Position numbers and translations under genes: made by a program. From Kalmanozyma brasiliensis GHG001 (taxonomy: Eukaryota; Basidiomycota; Ustilaginomycetes; Ustilaginales), in contig NW_015961988.1 in assembly GCF_000497045.1 (NCBI RefSeq), positions 682,001 through 746,000 of the forward strand: a stretch of 64,000 bases of DNA, in the 5' to 3' direction. Shown in pieces: positions 49,863-59,459 of this stretch. Position 1 is the first letter of the stretch; each line of letters begins with the position of its first letter. Under the pieces are notes generated by a model, which had not been told where the DNA came from, made no database searches, and was given only the letters and a program-made list of their open reading frames with translations.

Positions 49863-50433
49863 GTGGAAGAACGTCACAGGATTCGCCCTTCGCACTCAGA
49901 TTGGACTGTAAAGAACATTCACTAGGAGCTCCCCTTCCTTCTCTAGATAGCGCTCAATCTGCTCAATCACGATCTGCCGGTTTGTGTGAGTCTCTGGCTG
50001 AAGCGATGCTAGAATGTCGGTATCAAGTAAGGGCTGGGTTATATGTGACAGAGCGGTGGGGAGCCACGCGTGAAATCGCAGCCAAACCTTTGCAAGCCCT
50101 CTGCAACTTAACGCGTCTCGTCTTTGACCTGCCAGCCTCTCGCGTGCGGAAGATGGACAGGAACAACACTTTTAACGATCTGCGCACGTTCGGCTGGTCT
50201 GCTTCCCTATCACTTTGATCTTCTTCCCATCTTCCATCTCGCATCTCGCCCTTGATAACGAACAAGCATACACGTCGGTTGGCCTCATTGCAACACGCTT
50301 GCAACAGCTCATCTGCTACTTCAACCATTGATCCGTCGCCCGACCTCCAGAACAAAGGCATCACAACCTCAGACGGTAGCTGCCAAGTGCATCTCCTCAT
50401 TGCAGACAGCACCCAAGCGGAGCCGACATCAGC
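49863..50433. other. Intergenic region between YCF1 and HAT1
   Basis: About 570 bp holding the YCF1 3' end and the HAT1 promoter. Two ACGCGT hexamers occur at 50066-50071 and 50111-50116. No other gene is visible. Confidence 0.5.
50066..50116. promoter_or_regulatory. Pair of ACGCGT (MCB-like) boxes upstream of HAT1
   Basis: Two perfect ACGCGT palindromes 45 bp apart lie 318-368 bp before the HAT1 start codon. Clustering of the MBF core site is more informative than a single match, and histone acetylation is linked to S phase. The distance to the start is rather long, and chance occurrence is possible. Confidence 0.35.
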
Positions 50434-51750
50434 ATGACAGACGCCTGGTCGGCCAACAGTACAGCGGCGCTGGCAATTCGCCTCGTGGGCTCGCCAAACG
50501 GCGATGCAGCATTTCATCCATCCTTCACATACCCAATCTACGGCGAAGCGGAAACGATCTACGGCTACAAGGGTCTTGCCATCAACCTCAACGTAGCATC
50601 AGGCAGCCTTGTTTCTCTTCTCGACATCAAGCATCAAGCCAAGAACGAGGCCACCACCGCGAAATTGGACGACGTCGAGGGCCAAATCAAAGAGTTCCTG
50701 CCCGCTGACCACATCTCGGCCTCCTCATCTTCGACCGGGCAGCAAGACTTTGACGCAGCGCTGAAGAGGGACGAGAGCTTCCGACCGCTGGGCGAGAAGG
50801 TGCACAGCTACACTCGACGCAAGGTGAACAAAGGCAAGGGCAAAAGCAGTGCCTCGTCGCTCGCTGCGTCAGCTTTGTCAGAAGACGATCCAGACGCGAG
50901 GGTGTTCGAGGTATACCGATCGACATGGGAGACACCTGGCTTCCGCGAGTACCACCGGCGCATGCAGCTGTTTGCCCTGCTCTTCATCGAAGGTGCGAGC
51001 TACATCCAAGAAGACGAGATCAACTGGGAGTTCTTTACTCTATATGAAAGAGTTGGGTCGCGATATCATTTTATGGGCTATACGAGTCTGTACAAGTTCT
51101 GGTGCTGGCCGGACTCCTCGCGGATCCGTCTATCGCAGTTTGTCATCCTGCCGCCGTACCAGAAGCAGGGGCATGGAGGGGCGCTGTACACGACGGTATA
51201 CGACCAGATCCGCAACCGCGCTTCGGTCACCGAGCTGACGGTGGAAGACCCGAGCGAAGACTTTGACCGCCTTCGCGACGGGAACGATCTGCGTCGTCTC
51301 CTGGCCCCCGGTGGCTTTGTCGAGACTGCCAAAGCACAGGGCAAGCTCCACGCCCCCTTGGACAAGGAATGGATCGAGGGGCAACGGCTCGCGCACAAGC
51401 TCGCACCCAGACAGTGGAGCAGAGTGCTCGAGATGGTTCAACTCATGCACATCGACACGTCGAACGCGGAACAGGTCAAGGCATACAGGCTTCAGGTCAA
51501 GGCCCGCATCTACCGGCAGAACAAGGATATTCTGATCCAACTGGAGAAGGGACAGCAGCGGCAGAAGCTGCAGGAGACGTTTGAGGGCGTCGTGGAGGAG
51601 TACGGGGATATGGTCGGGGTGGATGTGGAGGATCTACTGGAGACAGGGCCGGGGCTGGGTGGGGTGTATGAGGAGGACGAAGAGGAGGATGAGGAGGCGC
51701 ATTGGGGCAACGGGAACGGTCCGCCGAGGAAGATGGCTCGTTTCGCATGA
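50434..51750 (+). CDS. HAT1: Histone acetyltransferase type B catalytic subunit
   Basis: Intronless frame of 438 residues. Hat1 acetylates newly made histone H4 (Lys5 and Lys12) before chromatin assembly, with the Hat2/RbAp46 partner. Family landmarks: an N-terminal domain with FHPSFTYPIYGEAETIYGY, the central SRYHFMGYTSLYKFWCWPDS, the acetyl-CoA-binding strand and loop SQFVILPPYQKQGHGGALY near residues 230-248, and ELTVEDPSEDFDRLRD, whose acidic residues include the likely catalytic base. The C-terminal region is helical and ends in a strongly acidic stretch. An insertion of Ser/Lys-rich residues around 90-150 separates the first two blocks. The frame starts at the first ATG giving a good match. 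Possible G1/S control is suggested by two ACGCGT boxes upstream. Confidence 0.95.
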   Translation: MTDAWSANSTAALAIRLVGSPNGDAAFHPSFTYPIYGEAETIYGYKGLAINLNVASGSLVSLLDIKHQAKNEATTAKLDDVEGQIKEFLPADHISASSSSTGQQDFDAALKRDESFRPLGEKVHSYTRRKVNKGKGKSSASSLAASALSEDDPDARVFEVYRSTWETPGFREYHRRMQLFALLFIEGASYIQEDEINWEFFTLYERVGSRYHFMGYTSLYKFWCWPDSSRIRLSQFVILPPYQKQGHGGALYTTVYDQIRNRASVTELTVEDPSEDFDRLRDGNDLRRLLAPGGFVETAKAQGKLHAPLDKEWIEGQRLAHKLAPRQWSRVLEMVQLMHIDTSNAEQVKAYRLQVKARIYRQNKDILIQLEKGQQRQKLQETFEGVVEEYGDMVGVDVEDLLETGPGLGGVYEEDEEEDEEAHWGNGNGPPRKMARFA

Positions 51751-52289
51751 GTCGTTGAATCGCGACCGCCGGGCTTTGCAATCTACATCATATTGCACAC
51801 TCGTCTTGGCCTGAAACTATCGTCGCACGTCATGGTCAGCCTGATGCGTGGGTCTCTAGCAGCGAAGGGATGGTTTCACCAAGAGCAAGCTAGACCAGGT
51901 CTGAGGCGTCTTCAGCAGAACCGGCGGCATATTCTAATCCTGAACCGATAGCCGATCTGACATCTTGCTGCCGAAAATCACCCGCGGAGATTGTGTGGCG
52001 AGAGAAAGAGCGAGAGTTCGTCGTGTCTTGCGCAGCGCGTTTATGGCTGTCTGCTGCTTTCTTCCCAGCTTGAGCTTTTTGGCTGAGGAGGCTGAAAAAG
52101 TCCTAAATTTTTTCGCTTAAGCTGTCTGCAACCAACTTTTCTCTTGCGCAGCAGCTGACGGCCAGAAACCTCAAAACCACTCAGCGCAAGAGTGACACCT
52201 TCCTTTCCGATCTGTTCTTTGCCAAAGAGCCACTCTCTTCAAACATACCCCTTCGCTTTCTCGTCTTCCCATAGACTCACACACACACG
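51751..52289. other. Intergenic region between HAT1 and IMPDH
   Basis: About 540 bp with the HAT1 3' end and the IMPDH promoter and leader. The last 100 bases are pyrimidine-rich, ending in an ACACAC run just before the ATG. Nothing else is visible. Confidence 0.5.
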
Positions 52290-54246
52290 ATGCCGGCTAG
52301 CAACGGACTTCAGATCCCCCAGGACAAGGCGGTCCTCTCGCCTGCTCAGGCGCTTGAGCACCTCAAGACCTACGCCAACGGCGATGGTCTCAGCATGGCC
52401 GAGCTCATCGACTCGCGCCAGCACGGCGGTCTCACCTACAACGACTTCCTCGTTCTCCCTGGCTTCATCAACTTCAACGCTTCAGACGTGAGCCTCCGCA
52501 CCAAGGTCACCAAGAACGTCACCCTCAACACCCCCTTCCTCTCGTCGCCCATGGACACTGTCACCGAGACCGAGATGGCCATCGCCATGGGTCTCATGGG
52601 TGGCATGGGTGTCATTCACAACAACATGAGCCCCCAGGAGCAGGCGAGTGTCGTTCGCAAGGTCAAGAAGTACGAGAACGGCTTCATCACCGAGCCTCTC
52701 TGCCTCGACCCCAAGGCCACCGTCGGCGACGTGCTCGAGATCAAGGAGCGCCTTGGTTTCGGCGGTATCCCCATCACTGGTAAGTTGTCGCACAGGCTTT
52801 CTTCCCCTTCGGTTCTCGACACCCTCTCGACTTCTCGACACGCTGTTCGCCCGCCACGCACCTACCCTTCCAAACGATGATACAACCAAAATCATATAAC
52901 CTTCGTTCTTCCGAGCCTCTCCCTTAGACTTGGGAGAGTGTGTGCGGATGCGATTTTCAACTCTGATTCCTCTCGCTCCTTCAACCACATATCTTGCCAG
53001 TCAACATTGATCGAGAACAAGCAAACTGATCATGTCACCCCATCACTTTGCATTCATGGTATCCTGCTTCGTAGACACCGGCGCCCTGCACGGCAAGCTG
53101 CTCGGTATCGTCACTGCCCGTGACGTTCAGTTCCGCGACACCTCGCTCCCTCTCTCCGAGGTCATGACCACCGACCTCGTCACCGCACCCAAGGGCGTCA
53201 CCCTCGAGCAGGCCAACTCCATCCTCCGTGACAGCAAGAAGGGCAAGCTCCCCATCGTCGATGGTGAGGGCCGTCTCCTCGCCTTGCTCGCCCGCTCCGA
53301 CTTGCTCAAGAACCAGAACTACCCTCTTGCATCCAAGCGTCCCGACAGCAAGCAGCTCTACTGTGCCGCTGCCATTGGCACGCGCCCCTCGGACCGCGAG
53401 CGTCTCGGTCTCCTCGTTGAGGCTGGCCTCGATGTCGTCATCCTTGACTCGTCGCAGGGCAACTCGGTCTACCAGATCGAGATGATCCAGTGGATCAAGC
53501 AGACCTACCCTCACGTCGACGTTGTCGCCGGTAACGTTGTGACCCGCGAGCAGGCTGCCAGCCTCATCGCTGCTGGTGCTGACGCTCTCCGTGTCGGCAT
53601 GGGCTCTGGATCCATCTGCATCACTCAAGAGGTCATGGCCGTCGGCCGACCTCAGGGAACTGCCGTTCACGCCGTTGCCGAGTTCGCCTCCAAGTTCGGT
53701 GTCCCCGTCATTGCCGACGGTGGTATCTCGAACGTCGGTCACATCGCGAAAGCCCTCGCACTCGGCGCCTCTGCCGTCATGATGGGTGGTCTGCTCGCCG
53801 GAACCACCGAGTCGCCCGGTGACTACTTCTACCGCGACGGCAAGCGTCTCAAGGGCTACCGTGGCATGGGCTCCATCGAGGCCATGGAGCACCAGAAGAA
53901 GGGTCGCATCGCCGGCGCCACCGGCAAGGGCGCCGCCAAAGCCGACAAGGTGGCCGCCGACGAGAACGCCGCTACCCAGCGCTACTTCTCCGAGAGCGAC
54001 GCCGTCAAGGTCGCTCAGGGTGTCGCCGGTGCCGTGCAGGACAAGGGAAGCGTCAAGAAGTTCCTCCCTTACCTCTACACGGGTCTGCAGCACAGTCTGC
54101 AGGACATGGGTGTTCCTCATCTGTACCAGTTGAGGCCAGCCGTTGGGTCTGGCCAGGTGAGGTTCGAGCTCAGGACTGCCAGTGCTCAGGTCGAGGGTGG
54201 CGTGCATGGCCTGCACAGCTACGAGAAGCGTCTCTTCTCTTCTTAG
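52290..54246 (+). CDS. IMPDH: IMP dehydrogenase, two exons
   Basis: Exons 52290-52779 and 53075-54246, giving 553 residues; the 295-nt intron is GT-AG with matching phase and joins GIPIT to DTGALHG, exactly as in other IMPDHs. The enzyme oxidises IMP to XMP, the committed step of guanine nucleotide synthesis. Motifs: [23 protein letters not shown], the CBS-domain (Bateman) segment with [21 protein letters not shown], the NAD-binding [11 protein letters not shown], the catalytic loop [11 protein letters not shown] with Cys near residue 345, [20 protein letters not shown] and YRGMGS. Mycophenolic acid sensitivity cannot be judged with confidence from sequence alone. The intron contains a 7-bp hairpin. 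Codon use suggests high expression. Confidence 0.96.
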
Positions 54247-54690
54247 ACTGTCGACAGTCTCGTCTTCATTCCCGCGCGCCTGGTCTAACTCAATCGCCCG
54301 CAACTTTGTACTTTAGAGCTCCGTCCATCATGGACGAGGCCATTCGATTCCCGTTCATAGCATGTTTGTCTGCCGTTTTGACTGCTTGGCGCTGTGAGGT
54401 GTGGACTGTGCTGCTGTGTTGTGAAGGGGGAAAGGGTCGGTCGGTCCGAGTCGGCGGCTGGACCCTGAGCCAAAATGTGGAGCCGAAATGACCGAAGAAG
54501 GAACGCCTCCTCACATCTTGGCTTCTCACCACGATGCAAATCACAACTCGCCTCTGTCACGCTCAGCTTGAGCCCTTGCGAGAAGCGCAGTCGGTCTACA
54601 TGCAACCGGACTCGACCGAGCGAGGGGCGTGACGGGCGTCGGCACTCGAATTGGTGATCCATTCCGCCTTCATCAAGATCACGAACGACC
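54247..54690. other. Intergenic region between IMPDH and the zinc-cluster factor
   Basis: About 440 bp between two plus-strand genes, holding the IMPDH 3' end and the downstream promoter. No other feature is visible. Confidence 0.5.
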
Positions 54691-56778
54691 ATGGCACCGA
54701 ACGGCCGGCCAGACCCCGGCCCTTCCTCATTTGCGCACACCAACCAGCTCGAACAGCTCCACTCGGAGGCATTGGCGCTACTCGGCCAGCGCAAGAAGCG
54801 AAAGCGTCGCGTCCGTTACAGCTGCACCGAGTGTCATCGGCGCAAGCACAAATGCGATCGCGAGACGCCGTGCGGCAAGTGCGTCGAGCGAGGCGTAGCA
54901 GATGCGTGCGTGCCGTTCGATGGGGATGAGGAGGGAGAAGGGGAGCGAATGAGGCGGCTAGAAGGCGTGTTGGAGCGGATGGTGCGTGCGGAGAGGACCG
55001 ACAGCTCCAGCGTCGCCGTCACGAACGAATCAACCACGAGTCTTGCCTCGACACCCCATGCCACCAACACCTCCGCTCTGCTCCTCAGCGACACTCCAGC
55101 CACACACTCCGTCGCAGCCGCATCTAACCCCCGCCATCTATCCAAACGAGACAATCCAGGCATCACCACCGCCGCCTCTCTTCCGTTTCGCGCCCAGATC
55201 GGTTCCGAGACACTCGAATTCTCGTCCTCGACACACACCTACCCGCCCTCGGCGCACTTTGAACGTCTCGTCCGCCAACGCACCCTCGCCGCCTCAACCA
55301 TCCGTGACCTGTGCTCCACCTTTCCAGCGCAGTCGCACACGATGGTGCTGCTCGAGGTGTTTTTCCGCGACATCAACCCGCTCATGTTCCCGTTTGACGA
55401 GGTGTGGTTCCGCGAAGCGCTGCATGGGGCTGTGGACGTGATCTGGGGGGAGGACGAGGGGTATGGACAGGACGGACCGAATCAGTTGTCGGTTATTGCG
55501 GCGTTGTTTGCGGTGCTGGCGCTGACCTTGTTGTCGCAACCACCATCGATGGGAGGTCAGGAAGAGGGCGCTGCGCAGGCGGCCAAGATGGCATTTCACT
55601 GCCGCAATGCGCTGATGTTGGCGGAGAGCGTGGCGTGCAACGACGCATTCGGCGTTCTGGCACAGCTGCTGCTAGCGCGGTACATGATCTTGCTGCGACA
55701 GGCGAAGGAGAGCTGGCTCGTGCTGGGCGCGGCGGTGAGGCAGGCGCAAGCTTTGGGACTCCATCGGCTTGGTCCTCCGTCGGAAGCAGAGGGCAAGGAG
55801 GTGCAGATGCGTCGGGTGATCTGGTCCCACCTCTTCTTTGAGGATCGGTTCTCGTCGTTGATCGTGGGGCAGGCGCCACTGGTGCACGATGCGTTTTGCA
55901 CCACCACCCTTGGTCCGAATTCAACCGGCGCAAGGGAGAGAGGGAGGTTCGAGCTGGTTCCGATCCTGCGAATTCGCGAGGAGATGACGGGCATCGTGGG
56001 TCGAATGCTCGAGCTGTACTTTTCCAACTCTGTCGACTTGACGTACGAAGCAATTCTACAGCTCGATGCACAACTCAACACGATGGCGAACAGCTTAACT
56101 TCGCCGTATCGCAGGGACGAGGGGCCACCGGAGGGACCGGACGGACGAACCATCGCCCTACATCGGTACATCCTCCATGTATCGCTCGCGTACCTCCAAC
56201 TCTCCCTGCACCTGCCCTACCTGCGTCGCGGGAGCGCTGAGCGAGGATTCGAGCGCTCTCGTGCATCGACCCTCCAAGCTGCCATCTGGGACCATCAGGC
56301 ACGCCAGGAACTCTCCCTCCTCACCTGGCCTCCGCACATCGCAACGGACGCCTTCGTAGGCGGCCGCTTCTTCCACTTCCACGCGACATCTGCCCTGGGC
56401 GTTTGTTTGCTCACCGAACCGGATCTAGCGAGGGTCAGCCAACTGGTGGGTATGATGGACGAGTTCCTGTCGCGAGCCGAGGAGAGCGTGGCCATGAAGG
56501 GTGTTGATCCGAACCGATGCATTCGGCAGGAGATCGGGATTGTCAGTCTCATCCGGGGGAGGGTGCGACGCCGACTGGCCGAGGGGGAGGTGCACAGGAC
56601 AAACCACATCGAGATGTCTCAGGAGCAGGGGGCGAACACAACAGAGTGGGAGGTGGAAGGGTCAGAGGTGGGACTGATGCCAGAGATGGGCCAGGATGTG
56701 TACGAGTGGTGGTCTTGGCTCGTGGCGAGCCTTACGCCCGAGGGTGGGCTGGAGCCGGCGCCTGGAGGGGAACCATGA
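54691..56778 (+). CDS. Zn2Cys6 fungal transcription factor
   Basis: Intronless frame of 695 residues. The DNA-binding zinc cluster is near residues 44-72: C-x2-C-x6-C-x5-C-x2-C-x8-C within YSCTECHRRKHKC and PCGKC, preceded by the basic run RKKRKRRVRY. A short possible dimerisation helix (RMRRLEGVLERMV) follows, then a Ser/Thr-rich linker. Residues about 200-600 match the fungal-specific transcription factor (middle homology) region: LLEVFFRDINPLMFPFDEVWF, MLAESVACNDAFGVLAQLLLARYMIL and GLHRLGPPSEAEGKEVQMRR, then VIWSHLFFEDRFSSLIVG. The targets are unknown; no neighbouring pathway cluster suggests one. Its codon bias is weaker than that of the housekeeping neighbours, as is usual for regulators. 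Confidence 0.9.
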   Translation: MAPNGRPDPGPSSFAHTNQLEQLHSEALALLGQRKKRKRRVRYSCTECHRRKHKCDRETPCGKCVERGVADACVPFDGDEEGEGERMRRLEGVLERMVRAERTDSSSVAVTNESTTSLASTPHATNTSALLLSDTPATHSVAAASNPRHLSKRDNPGITTAASLPFRAQIGSETLEFSSSTHTYPPSAHFERLVRQRTLAASTIRDLCSTFPAQSHTMVLLEVFFRDINPLMFPFDEVWFREALHGAVDVIWGEDEGYGQDGPNQLSVIAALFAVLALTLLSQPPSMGGQEEGAAQAAKMAFHCRNALMLAESVACNDAFGVLAQLLLARYMILLRQAKESWLVLGAAVRQAQALGLHRLGPPSEAEGKEVQMRRVIWSHLFFEDRFSSLIVGQAPLVHDAFCTTTLGPNSTGARERGRFELVPILRIREEMTGIVGRMLELYFSNSVDLTYEAILQLDAQLNTMANSLTSPYRRDEGPPEGPDGRTIALHRYILHVSLAYLQLSLHLPYLRRGSAERGFERSRASTLQAAIWDHQARQELSLLTWPPHIATDAFVGGRFFHFHATSALGVCLLTEPDLARVSQLVGMMDEFLSRAEESVAMKGVDPNRCIRQEIGIVSLIRGRVRRRLAEGEVHRTNHIEMSQEQGANTTEWEVEGSEVGLMPEMGQDVYEWWSWLVASLTPEGGLEPAPGGEP

Positions 56779-57100
56779 TCACAAGCTTTCGCTCGACATC
56801 GCAAAACCATCCGTCCATAGAACCTTTAGTGCTTTGCGATGTGCCAGTCTGCCACCTGATGGCTGGATCGAAGCACTTGTGCGTGTCTTGACGACATCGG
56901 CGCCTCAATCGTGAGGACGTCGAATGACACTTGAGGGCTAGGCAGGTTGCTGTTTCGGCCGGCTGTGAGATTTTCTCCACACAGGAAATTTTTTGGCTGC
57001 ACACAAAAAGTCGATTCAGGGTTCTTCTCAACCTGCTTCACCGGCTGACCGTTCACCACCTCTACGCATCATCGACAGGCAATTCGAGCCGGTCTCAACC
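56779..57100. other. Intergenic region between the zinc-cluster factor and RRP7
   Basis: About 320 bp. It should contain the 3' end of the factor gene and the RRP7 promoter. Nothing else is visible. Confidence 0.5.
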
Positions 57101-58189
57101 ATGGGCAAGACCAAGAAGGGCTCAACGTCGGCGAACGGCGAAGCGTCGAAGCCCAAGAGTGGCGATGCGGCAATTCAGCTGACGAACGGCTTCCTCGCCG
57201 TACCCCTCGCCATCCCGCACACGAGCGCAAAACACTGGCTCTACGTCCGACAACATGCAGCTTCACAGACCGCATCCAGCTCCAAACTTGATAAGCTGCC
57301 AGCGGATCGCACGCTATTCATGGCCAACTTGCCGGTGGACGCGGACGAAGAGTGGGTTCGGGGGGTGTTTGGTAAAGTGGGCGGCGTGAGCAGCGTCAAG
57401 TTCCGGAGGCAGGCGGTGGCGGATGAGGAGGATGAGCGGGAAATGGTTGGCGAAGGCGAGTCGGGCTCCGAAGCCGAAGAGGAAGAAGAGCATCAGCTTG
57501 CGGCTGCAGAGCAAAAGGGCGGAAAGAAGAAGAAAGGCAAGCAGCAGGAGCGCAAGAGTCGAGTGCCGCGCGTTACACCTCTACCCAGTCTGGATCCGCG
57601 CGAGGCGGCTGGGGGCACATCCTTTTTGGCCACGGCGAGCAGTGCGCATGTCGTCTTCCTCGATGGGCTCACATTGACCCGTGCGATGGAAGCGCTTCGA
57701 AAAGGTCTTCGCTGGCCCACACGCAAGGAAGACGCTCCGCCAACCGGACTCACGTTCCTTCTTCAGCAACACACGCTCTCCCGTCCAGCACTACCGGCCA
57801 TCGCCGCGTGGGCCAACTCGACGATTGCCCTGCACACCTACCGCGTCGCCCACCCGGCACCACGTCGTCTCGGCGTACGCGGCGTCACCCTCGGCCCCTC
57901 TGGCGAACTCCTCGACGAGGACGGATTCATCATCGTCCAACGCTCTTCCAGCAGCAAATACGGTCGTGTCGGCGCATCCGCCGAATCCGGCGGCTCGGTG
58001 GGCATCGCCAAGGGCGGCTATGTCGAAGGCAAGAACGGCAAACGCAAGAGCGAGGGTCTGCAGGACTTCTACCGCTTCCAGCTAAGAGAGCGCAAGAGGG
58101 ACGAGCTCAAGGAACTGAGGATCAAGTTCGAGAGGGATCGAGCCAAGGTGGCCAAGTTGAAGGAGGGGAGGCGATTCAAGCCGTATTGA
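57101..58189 (+). CDS. RRP7: Ribosomal RNA-processing protein 7
   Basis: Intronless frame of 362 residues from the ATG at 57101 (context ACCATGGGC). Rrp7 acts in the nucleolus in the small-subunit processome (UTP-C/CURI complex), in pre-18S rRNA processing and 40S assembly. The N-terminal part contains an RRM-like domain with the RNP-type strand RTLFMANLPVDADEEWVRGVF near residues 68-88. It is split by a long acidic and lysine-rich insertion (about 108-165). The C-terminal block is the signature of the family: GLQDFYRFQLRERKRDELKE followed by RIKFERDRAKVAKLKEGRRF and the end KPY. It converges with TIM22. NOP58, another ribosome-biogenesis gene, lies 3.3 kb downstream. Confidence 0.92.
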   Translation: MGKTKKGSTSANGEASKPKSGDAAIQLTNGFLAVPLAIPHTSAKHWLYVRQHAASQTASSSKLDKLPADRTLFMANLPVDADEEWVRGVFGKVGGVSSVKFRRQAVADEEDEREMVGEGESGSEAEEEEEHQLAAAEQKGGKKKKGKQQERKSRVPRVTPLPSLDPREAAGGTSFLATASSAHVVFLDGLTLTRAMEALRKGLRWPTRKEDAPPTGLTFLLQQHTLSRPALPAIAAWANSTIALHTYRVAHPAPRRLGVRGVTLGPSGELLDEDGFIIVQRSSSSKYGRVGASAESGGSVGIAKGGYVEGKNGKRKSEGLQDFYRFQLRERKRDELKELRIKFERDRAKVAKLKEGRRFKPY

Positions 58190-58455
58190 TGGGCCAATCG
58201 AACCTGTTTGTTTAGAGCAGCATGCGTGGTTGACTGTTCATGTGGTTGTGCTTTGCGCATGCAGGCGGGTGGTTAGGTGACCGATGGGTTGAGGTTGTCT
58301 AAAAGTACAGTGGTGTAGGAAGTGTGCGCGAGGTTGAATTATGAGCGGGCAGGAAGTCGAGCATGACCTCGTACGCCGCGTTGAGAGAGTGTCGAGCTTG
58401 GCTGATGCGATTCCATCTTCTTCGTAGCCGGAAGCTGTTGTGAACAGATCCGTTT

Positions 58456-59037
58456 CTAGTCGTCATCCGCCACCTCGCGTCGGAAGTACATGTCGATCGC
58501 GCCCGAGAAGGCTGCGAACGCAACCCCACCCCCAATAGCCGCCTTTGGTCCCGAGTTCCTAGCCAATATCGCCCCTGCCGCAAAGCCAGCCGCTACCGGG
58601 TTGACCAAATCATTCTTCGCCCTATACGCCTCGATACAACACTCAATACCACTATACAACGCTCCTACCTTACCAAACCCTTTGCCTGACCTGTACATGC
58701 TCTTGCCCGTCTGCTTGAAAAACTCCTTTGTGCTCTGCATCGTCGTCATCTCTCCCACCTTGCCTGGGTCCAAGCCATTCGCCGCGAGTGTTGTTCTCCG
58801 AAGTGGATCGTCGACAGCGAAAGAGGTCGACATGAGGGAGAAGAAGGCTCCGAGACCAAAACCTGCCGCGCCAGAAAGGGCGCATTTGACCGGACACGAT
58901 TCCATCGACATGTTGGCAATCTTGTTCCACTTGGCAATCTTGGCCATTTCTGCACGGTCTTCTTCCGTCATCCCCGGTGGCAAGGGTTCGGTGCCTGGTA
59001 CCAGCACCGGCGCCATGAGTGGTCGGAGGTGCGCCAT
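58456..59037 (-). CDS. TIM22: Mitochondrial import inner membrane translocase subunit Tim22
   Basis: Intronless frame of 193 residues, a typical length. Tim22 forms the channel of the carrier translocase, which inserts multi-spanning carriers into the mitochondrial inner membrane. The sequence shows the Tim17/22/23 pattern of four hydrophobic Gly-rich segments: SGAAGFGLGAFFSLM near 55-70, KVGALYSGIECCIEAYRAK near 123-141, NPVAAGFAAGAILA and AIGGGVAFAAFSGAIDMYF. Cysteines before segment 1 (CPVKC) and in segment 2 (ECC) match the positions of the intramembrane disulphide known for Tim22. A loop with KEFFKQTGKSMYRSGKGFG precedes segment 2. Tim17 and Tim23 lack this cysteine arrangement. Confidence 0.93.
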   Translation of the reverse strand: MAHLRPLMAPVLVPGTEPLPPGMTEEDRAEMAKIAKWNKIANMSMESCPVKCALSGAAGFGLGAFFSLMSTSFAVDDPLRRTTLAANGLDPGKVGEMTTMQSTKEFFKQTGKSMYRSGKGFGKVGALYSGIECCIEAYRAKNDLVNPVAAGFAAGAILARNSGPKAAIGGGVAFAAFSGAIDMYFRREVADDD

Positions 59038-59459
59038 TGTCGTGCGAGCCTAGTCAGGTGAGGAGAGACTGAAGGAGGTCGGTGGGGGTCCTGCGACACG
59101 TGTTGGCCGCTGTGATTCACAGCGTGTACGAATCGGCTTGTGTGGGTGTGATGAGACGTGAGCGCTGTGAGGATGACTTGCTGTTCCGAGTGCGAAGTAT
59201 GGACAAGGTGAGTGATGGGTCGATGGAAGATCGGAAGAACAAGGGTTCAAATTTGACGTTTGGCAAGAATTTGTGTGGTTGCACACAACGACAAAAGCTC
59301 AAAATCTAGCATAGCGGGCGGCGGCAGCGATTCCGAGTTCCGGTCATCCTCATTCGAACAAGCAACACCATCCTCACTCAACACCGCCTACCAAAAGCAA
59401 CGAACGGCATCTCTCTGCGTAAGGTGGGATTTGCAGTGCGAGACGAGGTACACGAAGTG
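59038..59459. other. Intergenic region between RPT2 stop and TIM22 start
   Basis: About 420 bp on the minus-strand path from RPT2 to TIM22; it holds the RPT2 3' end and the TIM22 promoter. No other feature is visible. Confidence 0.5.

Noticed and set aside
53035..54303. 422-codon minus-strand frame antisense to IMPDH
   Set aside because: Codon-bias shadow; the sense strand has the full catalytic domain.
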